A DNA stretch of 64,000 bases from Chloroflexota bacterium (GTDB taxonomy: Bacteria > Chloroflexota > Dehalococcoidia > Lucifugimonadales > UBA826): positions 1 to 64,000 of the forward strand of contig PBKS01000022.1 of assembly GCA_002722155.1 (NCBI GenBank), in the 5' to 3' direction. The translations under genes and the position numbers were made by a program. A model generated the notes under the pieces. The model ran no database searches. It was not told the DNA's origin and worked only from the letters and a program-made list of their open reading frames with translations. Positions 10,657-21,652 of this stretch are shown here, piece by piece. The first letter of the stretch is position 1. Each line of letters opens with the position of its first letter.

Positions 10657-11820
10657 TTAATCTAGTACCGAAGAGGCTATTTGTTCCAAAGCCCTTCCTT
10701 CAATTGGTGGATTCGCCAACCCGCTTCTGACATCTCTGAAATAACGTTCCAGTGGGCGAGATCTCTCCAAGCCAACACCGCCAACCACACGCATGGCAAG
10801 GTCAGTAATTTCTATCGCCGCATCAATGGTTTTAGTCTTGACGACCGCGACTTCAGGTAATAGGTCAATCTGATGTTCCGGATAACTCTCCCAATCGTCG
10901 GCATAAGAGAACAGTGATCTTTTGGCAGTAAGTAATTTTGATTCTAATCGACCTATCTGCTCTCTCACATGAGGTATTTTGGAAATTGGTGCAGGAGCCC
11001 CTGTAGGTTTCCGGTTAATTGCGAAATTTATCGCATAGTTCCTAGCGGCATTAGCTACACCTAAATTGGCAGCACATAACATTAATGGGAACCAAACAGA
11101 ACCACCTATTGGCTCCTCCGGGGCATTCTTCGGGTTGGACCTTAAAAGAAAGTCCTTCGGATATACCTTTACGTCCCGGTAAATAATGTCATGTGAACCC
11201 GTAGAGCGCATTGACATCGAATCCCAGGTTTCCTCGATGGATACACCAGGGACATCCATTCTTTGGAGAATCCGACCTATATCACCCGTTCCATCTTCTA
11301 TGGCCGCAAAAGTCACTGCATAAGTCAATTCTGGAGCCAATGTAGACCAAGTTTTTCTACCATCCAAAATCCAACATCCATCCCCATTAGGGGTGAGCGT
11401 GGTTGCGGGTCTACCACCTCCCCTAGGGGAACCTAGTTCAGGCTCTGAGGCAATGTTATTTAGAAGAGATCCGTGATCAACAACTTCCTTAAAGATTTGT
11501 CTTCTCGTAGATTCTGGCCACACTTTCGCAATGGCCTCTGTTCCGATCAGCATATGGTGCATTCCTACAGATAAGGCGGTTGAACCATCTCCAGTTCCGA
11601 TTTCATATTGCGCTAGAAGAAGATCAGTTAACCCATAACCCGGCCCACCATAGGATTCCGGTACCGCTGACGCCAGATATCCTATTTCTCTCATAAATTT
11701 AAAATGCTCATGCGGAAAGGAACCAGCATGATCATGTTGCAAAGCCGTTGGAGATATGAACTCGGCGATTTTTTTTGACTTTTCTAATAACTTGTTCTGT
11801 TTATCATTCTTTGGCCACAT
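10657..11820 (-). CDS. Acyl-CoA dehydrogenase family protein
   Basis: ESYGGPGYGLTDLLLAQYEIG, ASEPELGSPRGGG, DGRKTWSTLAP, C-terminal RVVGGVGLERSRPLERYFRDVR. Confidence 0.88.
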   Translation of the reverse strand: MWPKNDKQNKLLEKSKKIAEFISPTALQHDHAGSFPHEHFKFMREIGYLASAVPESYGGPGYGLTDLLLAQYEIGTGDGSTALSVGMHHMLIGTEAIAKVWPESTRRQIFKEVVDHGSLLNNIASEPELGSPRGGGRPATTLTPNGDGCWILDGRKTWSTLAPELTYAVTFAAIEDGTGDIGRILQRMDVPGVSIEETWDSMSMRSTGSHDIIYRDVKVYPKDFLLRSNPKNAPEEPIGGSVWFPLMLCAANLGVANAARNYAINFAINRKPTGAPAPISKIPHVREQIGRLESKLLTAKRSLFSYADDWESYPEHQIDLLPEVAVVKTKTIDAAIEITDLAMRVVGGVGLERSRPLERYFRDVRSGLANPPIEGRALEQIASSVLD

Positions 11821-11822
11821 AG

Positions 11823-11942
11823 TTAAATCTTAACCAAAATGGATTCAGGTGATATATCAAGTTGAGCCCGAAGTTCTTTTTGGGTAAAGCCGAAGATTTC
11901 CAGAACGACTCTGTCCACATTAATACTAACACCAATTTTCAT
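11823..11942 (-). CDS. 39-aa small ORF (MKIGVSINVDRVVLEIFGFTQKELRAQLDISPESILVKI)
   Basis: ATG preceded by AGGAG (TATAGGAGACGTT-ATG); stop 2 nt upstream of the ATG of the acyl-CoA dehydrogenase gene; below the length cutoff of the ORF track. Confidence 0.45.
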   Translation of the reverse strand: MKIGVSINVDRVVLEIFGFTQKELRAQLDISPESILVKI

Positions 11943-12072
11943 AACGTCTCCTATAAAACCTGACCAATATTAATACATCGCTTCCTATAGGAAAAGAAAT
12001 GATTCTCGTTCATTCTGTTAACCTACCGGAGGCAGATGGCGAAACAACAAGCGTGGAAATTTGAGGATACAT

Positions 12073-12711
12073 ATGGCTGAACGAAATTCCAACCCTGTCC
12101 AATGGGTCTATTCTTCTAAAAACAATATCGAACTGACTCAGAGGTACGATGAATGGGCAAAGGAGTATGACAAAGATTTAATACGGGATTTTGGGTGGAC
12201 GGCACCTGAGACAGCCGCTCAGTACTTAGCAAAATACACGACCCCCGACTCCATGGTGTTGGACGCTGGGGCAGGAACTGGCCTAGTTGGGGAGGCATTG
12301 TCGAAAAAAGGATTCAATAATCTGACAGCAATGGACCTCTCCAAGGGTATGTTGGAAGCAGCCAAACAAAAAAATATTTACAAGCAACTCGATCAAATGA
12401 CACTTGGTGAATCTCTAGCATATGAAGCCAATGTATTCGATGCAGTAATAAGCGTAGGCGTGATGACTTTGGGGCACGCCTCACCAAACTCATTTGATGA
12501 ACTGTTGAGAATCACAAAACCTTTTGGATATATTGTCTTTACCATAAGAATTGATGTGTATTTGAACAATGGTTTCAAGGAAAAACAAACCGATTTAGAG
12601 TCACATAACCTGTGGAGACTTGTGGAAGTAAGCGAGGAATTTCCACCCTTACCAATTGGAGAACCAGATGTCCTACATCAAGTTTGGATATACCAAAAAC
12701 TAGGTGATTAG
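12073..12711 (+). CDS. Class I SAM-dependent methyltransferase
   Basis: VLDAGAGTGLVGEAL, LTAMDLSKGMLEAA; ATG at 12073 preferred over the TTG at 12061. Confidence 0.88.
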   Translation: MAERNSNPVQWVYSSKNNIELTQRYDEWAKEYDKDLIRDFGWTAPETAAQYLAKYTTPDSMVLDAGAGTGLVGEALSKKGFNNLTAMDLSKGMLEAAKQKNIYKQLDQMTLGESLAYEANVFDAVISVGVMTLGHASPNSFDELLRITKPFGYIVFTIRIDVYLNNGFKEKQTDLESHNLWRLVEVSEEFPPLPIGEPDVLHQVWIYQKLGD

Positions 12712-12724
12712 AACCGCATTCACA

Positions 12725-13615
12725 CTATTTTGTTCTGGATTCGTGAGTAACGAAATTAATCCACCTTTGAAAGAAGGTATTCCTATGCATACGCCATCTA
12801 TTGAGAGGATGATCAAAGTCAAAATTTTCAATGTCTGGTACATTAGGGTTTCCTTGATCTCTACGAGCTTCCTCTGCGAGACGCCCTTTATTATATTCAG
12901 GGTGTCCAATATGCATCAATTGCTTATGATCAGGACTCTCAAGTATTGTATAACCCGATTCTCTGCCATACGCTAGAGCATTCACATCACCCCTGCTGAC
13001 GGCATCCAAAACCTCTTTATCGTCGAACCCTGCGAAGCGACTTTGAGGACAAACAAATTTATCGTCCAGAGCACCCATTATAGGATGTGATGTGGCCAAG
13101 TTGTCTAACTCGTAGACACCAAATAATTTTCTTTCGAAGGTTATTTTCTCTACTCCTGAAAGCTTAGCAAGGGCGAATCCTGCCCAGCATAGACCAAGCG
13201 TGCTATGCGAATTTTGCCTAGCATCTCTTATTAGTTCAGATATCTCATCCCAATAGTTAACTTCTTCAAAATTTAGATGTTCGACAGGAGCTCCGGTAAC
13301 GATAAGACCATCTAACTTATTTTCCTTCACCGCTTCCGAATATGTTGAGTAAAAACCTTCAATGTGACCCTTTGGCCAGGTTTTATAGGAATGAGATTCA
13401 AGTTTTATCCAAACGGGTTCTATATCTACAAGTGACAGTCCGAGAGGGTTCAGAATATTCATCTCGTATTTCTCGCCTAGTGGCATGATGTTCAATATCC
13501 CAATCCGAACAGCATTACCGCCTTGATTTCTGAATTTCTCACTTGAAATCCAATCAAGACCGTTTTTTTCGATTGTGGGTATTTCGTGATAGTCTGGTCT
13601 TATTACGAGAGCCAT
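12725..13615 (-). CDS. metA: Homoserine O-acyltransferase (MetA family; probably acetyl-CoA dependent)
   Basis: RIGILNIMP, GLIVTGAPVEHLNFEEVNYWDE, TLGLCWAGFALAKL catalytic Cys, HIGHPEY. Confidence 0.93.
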   Translation of the reverse strand: MALVIRPDYHEIPTIEKNGLDWISSEKFRNQGGNAVRIGILNIMPLGEKYEMNILNPLGLSLVDIEPVWIKLESHSYKTWPKGHIEGFYSTYSEAVKENKLDGLIVTGAPVEHLNFEEVNYWDEISELIRDARQNSHSTLGLCWAGFALAKLSGVEKITFERKLFGVYELDNLATSHPIMGALDDKFVCPQSRFAGFDDKEVLDAVSRGDVNALAYGRESGYTILESPDHKQLMHIGHPEYNKGRLAEEARRDQGNPNVPDIENFDFDHPLNRWRMHRNTFFQRWINFVTHESRTK

Positions 13616-13634
13616 TCAACACCTTGACATTTAA

Positions 13635-13674
13635 TTCTGAACGTACAATCGGAATTCCGATTGTACGTTCAGAA
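13635..13674. repeat. Perfect 40-nt palindrome (20-bp arms, no spacer)
   Basis: TTCTGAACGTACAATCGGAA|TTCCGATTGTACGTTCAGAA in the metY-metA intergenic region. Confidence 0.9.
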
Positions 13675-13680
13675 GTTTAA

Positions 13681-15015
<1,335 letters not shown>

Positions 15016-15034
15016 TTAATAACCTATCTCACAT

Positions 15035-15250
15035 TTATTGAAACTTCCAAGATACTGAAAAGCCAAAAAAAAAGGCCCCGCCTCGTTCCTTAGGGGGGCC
15101 TTTTCTAATTTCGATTCCCCGCCGAATCAGGTCATAATATCCATGACGCAACACATCATCTCGCACATATTGTCCGATCGACTCATGTTCTCTTGTTGCT
15201 GCAAATTCTGCGGTTTCATATCGCGGAAACTCTACCTTCACCTTGGACAC
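15035..15250 (-). CDS. Small ribbon-helix-helix-like protein (uncertain)
   Basis: GTG start; VKVEFPRYETAEFAATREHESIGQYVRDDVL resembles RHH/CopG-type sequences; the C-terminus is encoded across a terminator-like hairpin. Confidence 0.35.
   Translation of the reverse strand: MSKVKVEFPRYETAEFAATREHESIGQYVRDDVLRHGYYDLIRRGIEIRKGPPKERGGAFFFGFSVSWKFQ
15062..15104 (-). terminator. Rho-independent terminator-like hairpin upstream of metY
   Basis: On the minus strand: AAAAGGCCCC-loop-GGGGCCTTTTTTTTT (10-bp stem plus T9 tract). Confidence 0.75.
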
Positions 15251-15315
15251 ATGTCAAATTAACATAACAGTTTAAAAAGCATTACCTGAATTTCACACCC
15301 GATACTGAAATCAGA

Positions 15316-15546
15316 CTATTTATCGATTTTGAATATCTTTAACTTGCCGAATTTGGCTTTAATTCGACTGATTGCTCCCTTTTCTAATACATTGGTTTTA
15401 GCGCTATCTCCACCAAAGACACCTCGGATTTTAGCCGTTTCAGATTTAGGCAAACCTTTTTCAACGGATGCGCCTTTAACTTTTTGCATTACACTGGATG
15501 ACCATCCTGAATTTGATTCGAGATTAGGTTCGGAGCCAGATTTCAT
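15316..15546 (-). CDS. Small hypothetical ORF, basic Lys/Ser-rich
   Basis: 76-aa ORF only; the opposite strand is also open, so the coding strand is uncertain. Confidence 0.25.
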   Translation of the reverse strand: MKSGSEPNLESNSGWSSSVMQKVKGASVEKGLPKSETAKIRGVFGGDSAKTNVLEKGAISRIKAKFGKLKIFKIDK

Positions 15547-15708
15547 TCTTTCTTATAGAGAATTATTATTTCCGCTTTCTCTCCAATAATTTCTCATCAA
15601 CTGCGACATCCATTCCGACTGTGAAGTCTCGCCTCTGGGAGCGAATTCCTTTGCCTATGGCTTGATATCAAGGATCGGTGACCCAGCCACAGCGTCTCGA
15701 GCAGATTC

Positions 15709-16698
15709 CTAGATAGCCTGATCAGTGTCTACGTGAGTCGTAACTCCTTCCTCTGTAAACACCGCATCAATTTCTTTCCTCGTAGCATCACTGAGTTTCC
15801 AATCCACCGCTGCTACATTTTCCTTAAGCTCTCTTTCATTTCTAACACCAACCAAGCCCACTGAAACGGCTGAATGACCTAGAGTCCAAGCAATCGCCAT
15901 TTGTGCCACTGATTTACCATGATCATGTGCAATGACTTTTAATTTATCAACCACCTTCAATTCTTTAGCAAATTCTTCTTCTTGAAACAAAGGAAGTCGA
16001 AATGCCATACCACTACTTCTCCAATCACCTTCCCCGAATGTTGTTTCAGGAGTGAACGCTCCTGATAAGAGGCCGAACCCTAGAGTCCCGTATGCCATGA
16101 AACCTATATTATTGTCTTTACAATATGGCAAAACTGCTGATTCCATCCGCCTATCAAACATATGGTAGCCAACTTGATTTGCCGCCAAATGTCCATATCC
16201 TTCACATTCATCCATCATATCAGGGGTGAAATTTGATACTCCGTAATGTCGAATTTTTCCATCATTTTTTAATTTTTCCAGCGCACGTATTGGTTCTTCA
16301 AATGGAGTGTCATGATCTGGCCAGTGAATCAGAAGTAAATCAAGAAAGTCAGTATTCAACCTTTCAAGGCAACCTTCAGCCCTAGAAATAACATGATCGT
16401 ACTTGGAGTTTCTACCTATATTTTTTCCATCATCATCATATTCAAACCCTACTTTGCTGACGAGAACTATATCGTTTCGCTTATTTCCCAAAGCCTTGCC
16501 TAAAAGTTCTTCTGAATGGTATGGTCCGTAAACCTCCGCTGTGTCAAACAAAGTCACCCCATGATCTATTGCGGCACTGACTGCATCACTAGCTTCTTTT
16601 ACGTCAATATGGCCATACATAGTTGTACTCATTTCCCAAGTACCAAAACCTAACGCTGAGGTATATAGTCCGCTGTCACCTAGTTGTCGCTGCTCCAT
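15709..16698 (-). CDS. Aldo/keto reductase
   Basis: GFGTWEMS, GVTLFDTAEVYGPYHSEELLGKAL, LLLIHWPD, IRHYGVSNF. Confidence 0.94.
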   Translation of the reverse strand: MEQRQLGDSGLYTSALGFGTWEMSTTMYGHIDVKEASDAVSAAIDHGVTLFDTAEVYGPYHSEELLGKALGNKRNDIVLVSKVGFEYDDDGKNIGRNSKYDHVISRAEGCLERLNTDFLDLLLIHWPDHDTPFEEPIRALEKLKNDGKIRHYGVSNFTPDMMDECEGYGHLAANQVGYHMFDRRMESAVLPYCKDNNIGFMAYGTLGFGLLSGAFTPETTFGEGDWRSSGMAFRLPLFQEEEFAKELKVVDKLKVIAHDHGKSVAQMAIAWTLGHSAVSVGLVGVRNERELKENVAAVDWKLSDATRKEIDAVFTEEGVTTHVDTDQAI

Positions 16699-16774
16699 AA
16701 CTTATCCTTTTTAATAATGATCTGAGTCTCTACCAAATGTAACACATCTGGTTGAAGTCCTGAGACTCAATTAG

Positions 16775-18228
16775 CTAGTGCCATTTAGCTTCATATGAAC
16801 CAAACGGAGAGGGAGGTAACGTCCAGTAAGGAGGGGTGTCGGAAAGCTGAGCGACTGGCCTTGTATAGGAAATCCTTCCATATGGCGAGTCTACCTGCCC
16901 CATATAATCTTTTACATCACACTCTTTTATATCTGGGGCAGAAATGGCGTCGAGTCTACCTAAAGACTTCAGCCAATGACCAGTTTGTGACAGCGATAAC
17001 CTCACTCTCCAGCTGCCACCCTCTCTCCTTTGCTTTAAAATTCCTACCATCGCACCAAAAGCGCCAAGATAGCCAGTACCATGGTCCAGAGCCTGACAAG
17101 GCAAGTGGGACATTCCGTCTTGATTTTTCGCCAATCCACCTTCCCTACCTATCCCACTGACGGTTTGAACAATGCTATCGAACCCACGCCTAGTAGACCA
17201 GGGACCTTCATGACTGAATGCTGAAATTTCGACACAAACTATGCCTGGTCGGATTTCAGCCATGTCATAAGGAGAAAATCCTTTCGCAGCTATGCTCCCT
17301 GGCTTATATCCTTGTATGAAAACATCCGCAGATTTAGCAAGGTCAATAAAAGTCTTTTTATCTTTTTGTCATTAAGGTTCAGATGAGCCGGATATTTTCC
17401 TTTAGCCATGTCCATTATCAAACCATCTATGACGTCTAGATGAGGATCATTTAGCCAAAGAACATTAGCACCGTGCTCAGCGAGTGTTCGCCCTATCAAT
17501 GGGCCAGCTAATACTTTAGTCAGTTCTAAGACTTTTACTCCTTCCAGTGGCCTATTTGGAGTAGAACAGAAATCAAGAGGGCGAGCATCACCGATTTTCT
17601 CTATCTCCATGAGCGGAAGGGCTGACACTGCTTTGCCTTGAGGATGCTCAGACCACTCATCAAGTGTCCGCATCATTGCGGCCGGCAAACCCCTATCGGT
17701 CAAATAAGTCTCTGCATCAGAAACTGTCATATTGGAGAGAATGTCTTGCACCCCTTTTTTTGTTGGTTCACAATTGAACGCTTCAATAACACCATATTTA
17801 TGTGCAGGATAATTACCATGTATTTGTAACCATCCACCATCTCCACATTCATAGAATCCGTGAACTTCTGAGGAGTCATTACTTATTTTACTACTGGCAG
17901 AGATTCTTGATTTATCGCCAATTACTTCAGTGTAACTTTCACTCCTGAAACCTATTGCAGCATGCTTCATATCTACGGAAACATCTTGAGTTCTGCCTGT
18001 TCTATATCTCCATATTTCAGAAGCAGCAAGGGCAGAAGCAGCGATAGTTGACTGTGCAACCACCCCAGTTTTGTAAACAGACGGCAATACGGGTTCCAGG
18101 CCAGTTAACTGTACCCCTTCAATAATGGCAGAATCTAATCCAGAAAACTCCCATATTTCTTGCAAGGCACTTTGAGAATCAGTTTTGTTATTCAAGTGAT
18201 TACCCTGCCAGGGCGGCAAATTTACCAT
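16775..18228 (-). pseudogene. CaiB/BaiF family III CoA-transferase interrupted by a single-nucleotide frameshift near 17351-17370 (pseudogene, sequence error or -1 frameshifting)
   Basis: 5' part 17290..18228 (NRPLEGVKVLELTKVLAGPLIGRTLAEHGANVLWL...AHLNLNDKK) joins in the -1 frame to KKTFIDLAKSADVFIQGYKPGSIAAKGFSPYDMAEIRPGIVCVEISAFSHEGPW... (3' part including 16775..17263). Confidence 0.85.
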
Positions 18229-18234
18229 ATTTCA

Positions 18235-19455
18235 TTAAGTTTTAGGTTCTCCCTTATTTAGGAACAAGCATGTGGATAAAATCAATAAAAACAATGAAAT
18301 CCCACTAAGCGAATATACCATCGGCAACAAATTTACCGTTATAAAAGAAAGGCCAACCAATGGTCCGAGGGCTGAACCAAAATCCTGAAATGTGTTGTAT
18401 ACAGAAAACACTTGGGATCGTGAGTCATCATCGGCAACTATTCCCACCAAAGTTAATAATTGCATCATTAACATTACACCCATTACAAACACCCATATTA
18501 AAACAATGAAAGTACCGATCAATGAATCAAATAGCCCTAATCCTATAAGTCCCATCGAGGTTAACCCTGTAGATATCACCAAAGTCTTATACCTACCATA
18601 TTTATCAGAGAAATATCCCCCGAAAGGTCCTACAAATACTTCTGCAAAACTTTTCAAACCGAGTGCAAAGCCTGTAACCGTAGCTACCCCTAAAGTAACT
18701 ATAAGGAAATCAAATTCAAGCCCATATTTATACCTGAAAAAATGTCCCAAGGTGGCCCCCATCAGACCGGAAAACACTAACCCCGCCAGCATACTAGCTA
18801 CACTTATAATCAGTACTCTAAGATCTTTCAAAACCTCGATAAAGCCAGACACCTTTCTCCCTTTGCTGATCTGTCTATCTTTACTGTGATAACCAGACCC
18901 ACGGATCCAGAACAAAAAGCTGACCACCGTAAATATCCCAAAAATCATGAATGCGATCTCATACCCCAAATAATCCGACAGAAGTCCACCAAACACAGCA
19001 CCACCAATAGACCCCAATCGGATAATAGATGCGTTGCTGGAGAGATTAAGTCCAATATTTTCACCTGTGCTTTGATCTGAAGCAACCCACTGAGACACCA
19101 ACCTCAACACTGACCAACAAGCGCCCCAAAGTAGTCGGGCAAAAATCAAAACTACAAAGCTTTTTGAAAATGAATAAGCAATTAACACTCCCAAAGAAGC
19201 CAACAAAGATATCCGAAATGGTGTGTACACGCCGTACCTTTCAACAAAAACAGAACTAAGTGGATTTGTGGCCAATCTAACCAATCTGTTTGCTGAAAGT
19301 AATACTCCTACTTGTACAATTGTTAACTGCCATAGTTCAGGTCTAGCAGGCATGACTACGTACAACATTGCATCACCAAGCAATGCAGCGGCGACAGCCA
19401 GGCTTGTGAGCAGAATAGGCAGAGGAAGTTTCTTAAACTTGTTTGAATTGGCCAT
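18235..19455 (-). CDS. MFS transporter
   Basis: Twelve-TM-like hydrophobicity; GGLLSDYLGYE and GPFGGYFSDKYGRYKT MFS loops. Confidence 0.9.
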   Translation of the reverse strand: MANSNKFKKLPLPILLTSLAVAAALLGDAMLYVVMPARPELWQLTIVQVGVLLSANRLVRLATNPLSSVFVERYGVYTPFRISLLASLGVLIAYSFSKSFVVLIFARLLWGACWSVLRLVSQWVASDQSTGENIGLNLSSNASIIRLGSIGGAVFGGLLSDYLGYEIAFMIFGIFTVVSFLFWIRGSGYHSKDRQISKGRKVSGFIEVLKDLRVLIISVASMLAGLVFSGLMGATLGHFFRYKYGLEFDFLIVTLGVATVTGFALGLKSFAEVFVGPFGGYFSDKYGRYKTLVISTGLTSMGLIGLGLFDSLIGTFIVLIWVFVMGVMLMMQLLTLVGIVADDDSRSQVFSVYNTFQDFGSALGPLVGLSFITVNLLPMVYSLSGISLFLLILSTCLFLNKGEPKT

Positions 19456-19523
19456 GAAATTTATCGGAGGAAAATCTCAGTCCTATGGCTCAGGTGATTT
19501 TTTATATACATCATTAAGATTTA

Positions 19524-20003
19524 CTAGAGGTCTGTTTGGTAAATACTATTCAATTTATTCATATTAGCTTCCCGTAATTCATTCTCACTTATACCCAAGT
19601 CATAAGCTGGGGAAACTATCATTTCAGCTTCCGTCACATTAATCAGTACAAACCCTGACATGGAATCCAAATAGTCACCGAATACCTGTTCAAATTTCTC
19701 AATTAATTGTGGTTCAGCTTCACTTACCTCTATATATTCTGCTATACCAGTGATTCTGGCAGATTTACGAAGAACCAAATCGATAAAACACACTTCAACA
19801 TTAGGTCTATCTTTTATGTTTTGCACCGTATTAGGAGATCGAATATTAGAAAATACCAACTGATAATCGGAAAGAACCAAAAAAGTAGCTTTAGGAGAAA
19901 CCGAAGGAGTTCCGTCTGCGTTCACTGTAGCAACCATACCCGCGCTATGGTTGTCTATTAACGTCCTAATATCACGAGTAAGCACCAGATTACGACCTTC
20001 CAC
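19524..20003 (-). CDS. Pyridoxamine 5'-phosphate oxidase (PNPOx-like) family protein
   Basis: AGMVATVNADGTPSVSPKATFLVLSDYQLVFSNIRSPNTVQNIKDRPNVEVCFID. Confidence 0.85.
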   Translation of the reverse strand: MEGRNLVLTRDIRTLIDNHSAGMVATVNADGTPSVSPKATFLVLSDYQLVFSNIRSPNTVQNIKDRPNVEVCFIDLVLRKSARITGIAEYIEVSEAEPQLIEKFEQVFGDYLDSMSGFVLINVTEAEMIVSPAYDLGISENELREANMNKLNSIYQTDL

Positions 20004-21558
20004 GCCTCAGGGCTCGCCCGGGAGTTGCTCCAGTATTTTCACCCTTATCAACAACCATCTGCCCATTAACAAAAACGTAGTCGATTCCCTCTGGGTATTG
20101 TTTAGGATTATCCTTTGTTGCAAGGGCTTTCACAGTATCTGGATTAAATAAAACCAAATCTGCCTTGAATCCATCTTTCACCAGGCCACGCTTTTGAAGT
20201 CCCAGGCGTTGAGCCGGAAAGGACGTCATCTTCCTGATGGCTTCAGGCAAGCGAAGCTGTTTTTCGGCCCTTACGAATTCTGCTAAAACTACAGGAAAAC
20301 ATCCGTAAGTTCTAGGGTTGGGGTGATCTCCAAAAAGTATTGAATCACTCGCTATCATTCCGGCAGGATGAGATACAAATTCAGGAAGGGTTTGAGGGTT
20401 AGTGCCAAGACCAACTGTAGATATTCCCAGATTCTCTTCCAGTAACAAATCAAATAGAGCGTCTCGGGAGTCTTGATTTCTCATATTTGATATTTCTGCG
20501 ATAGATTTACCTTCGTAAATTTTGTTTTTGTGTTGATTAAAGTTAGTGAGCCAATTGTCCTTAATCGACTCTTCTGACATTTCTCTTTTCATTCTGGATC
20601 TATCATCCGCATCATCCAATGCTTCAATAAGTCGTTCAGGACCACCATCCTTTGCCCAAAAAGGGAAATCGATAGTAATTGTTGTGCCAGAATAAGGGTA
20701 GGTATAACAGTCAAAGGTTACATCCATCCCATTATTCCGAGCATCTTCCACAAGTCCAAGATAATCCAAATGGCTACCATCACCCTGGAATCCTTGGCGA
20801 AAATGAGTAAGATGCACTGGGATATCCGCACCTTTTCCAATCTCCAATGCTTCCATCCAAGGTTCCAATCTACCTTTGCTTTTTAGGCTGGCTCTAGTGT
20901 GAGTATGGTAAAAGCCACCAAGTTTTGCACTTTCCCTTGATAGTTCAATTAACTCCTCCGTCGAAGCATAAGCTCCTGGTGGATAATCAAGTCCGGTGGA
21001 AATACCCCATGCTCCTTCCTCCATAGCCTCTCTAATTACAGACTTCATATTTTCAATTTCAGTCTTAGTTGCTATTTTTTGTCCCCAACCCACTCCCCAA
21101 ATCCTTACAGGAGAATTGCCCAAAATGTAAGCAATATTAACGGCGACGGTTTCTTCATATTTTTTTAGCAATTCGGCAACGCTAAGCCAATCCGGAGGCA
21201 TTGGTGGGTACCCATTTAACCCAGAATCCAACCATATGTATCTTTCTAGTTCCTCTGTAGTTTTGAATGGAGCGTGGGAAATTCCATCTATTCCCACTAA
21301 TTCTGTCGTAACTCCCTGACGTACCTTAGGGTCATGATGGGGCTCTCCTAAAATAGTTAATCCAGTATGAGAATGTAGATCTATAAATCCAGGACTTACC
21401 ACATATCCAGTAGCGTCAATTTTTGTGACACTTTCCAGATCAGATACATCCCCAAGGTGAACGGAAATTGAATCGCCAGATATACCTACAGAGCCGGCAT
21501 AACCTACATTACCTGTCCCATCTATGATGGTTCCATTGTGAATAAGTACATCGAGCAT
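19990..21558 (-). CDS. N-acyl-D-amino-acid deacylase/D-aminoacylase (amidohydrolase superfamily)
   Basis: MLDVLIHNGTIIDGTG, GFIDLHSHTGL, VHLTHFRQ, GLQKRGLVKDGFKADLVLFNPDTV. Confidence 0.92.
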   Translation of the reverse strand: MLDVLIHNGTIIDGTGNVGYAGSVGISGDSISVHLGDVSDLESVTKIDATGYVVSPGFIDLHSHTGLTILGEPHHDPKVRQGVTTELVGIDGISHAPFKTTEELERYIWLDSGLNGYPPMPPDWLSVAELLKKYEETVAVNIAYILGNSPVRIWGVGWGQKIATKTEIENMKSVIREAMEEGAWGISTGLDYPPGAYASTEELIELSRESAKLGGFYHTHTRASLKSKGRLEPWMEALEIGKGADIPVHLTHFRQGFQGDGSHLDYLGLVEDARNNGMDVTFDCYTYPYSGTTITIDFPFWAKDGGPERLIEALDDADDRSRMKREMSEESIKDNWLTNFNQHKNKIYEGKSIAEISNMRNQDSRDALFDLLLEENLGISTVGLGTNPQTLPEFVSHPAGMIASDSILFGDHPNPRTYGCFPVVLAEFVRAEKQLRLPEAIRKMTSFPAQRLGLQKRGLVKDGFKADLVLFNPDTVKALATKDNPKQYPEGIDYVFVNGQMVVDKGENTGATPGRALRRGRS

Positions 21559-21652
21559 TTATCTTCCTCCAGAATCTTTTTGTTAAAACTCCGAGAAAAG
21601 GTTGATTGGCATAAGCGATTTTTCGATATTTAGCTCATATGGAAAATACTTA

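Noticed and set aside
16795-17160. 121-aa plus-strand ORF
   Set aside because: Antisense to the 3' part of the frameshifted CoA-transferase, whose homology is convincing.
17290-17370. Stop of the split CoA-transferase as a recoded stop codon
   Set aside because: The first-frame stop is TAG and the restored sequence is in a different frame, so it is a frameshift rather than Sec or readthrough.
18392-18889. 165-aa plus-strand ORF inside the MFS transporter gene
   Set aside because: Antisense shadow of a confident MFS coding sequence; low-complexity composition without motifs.
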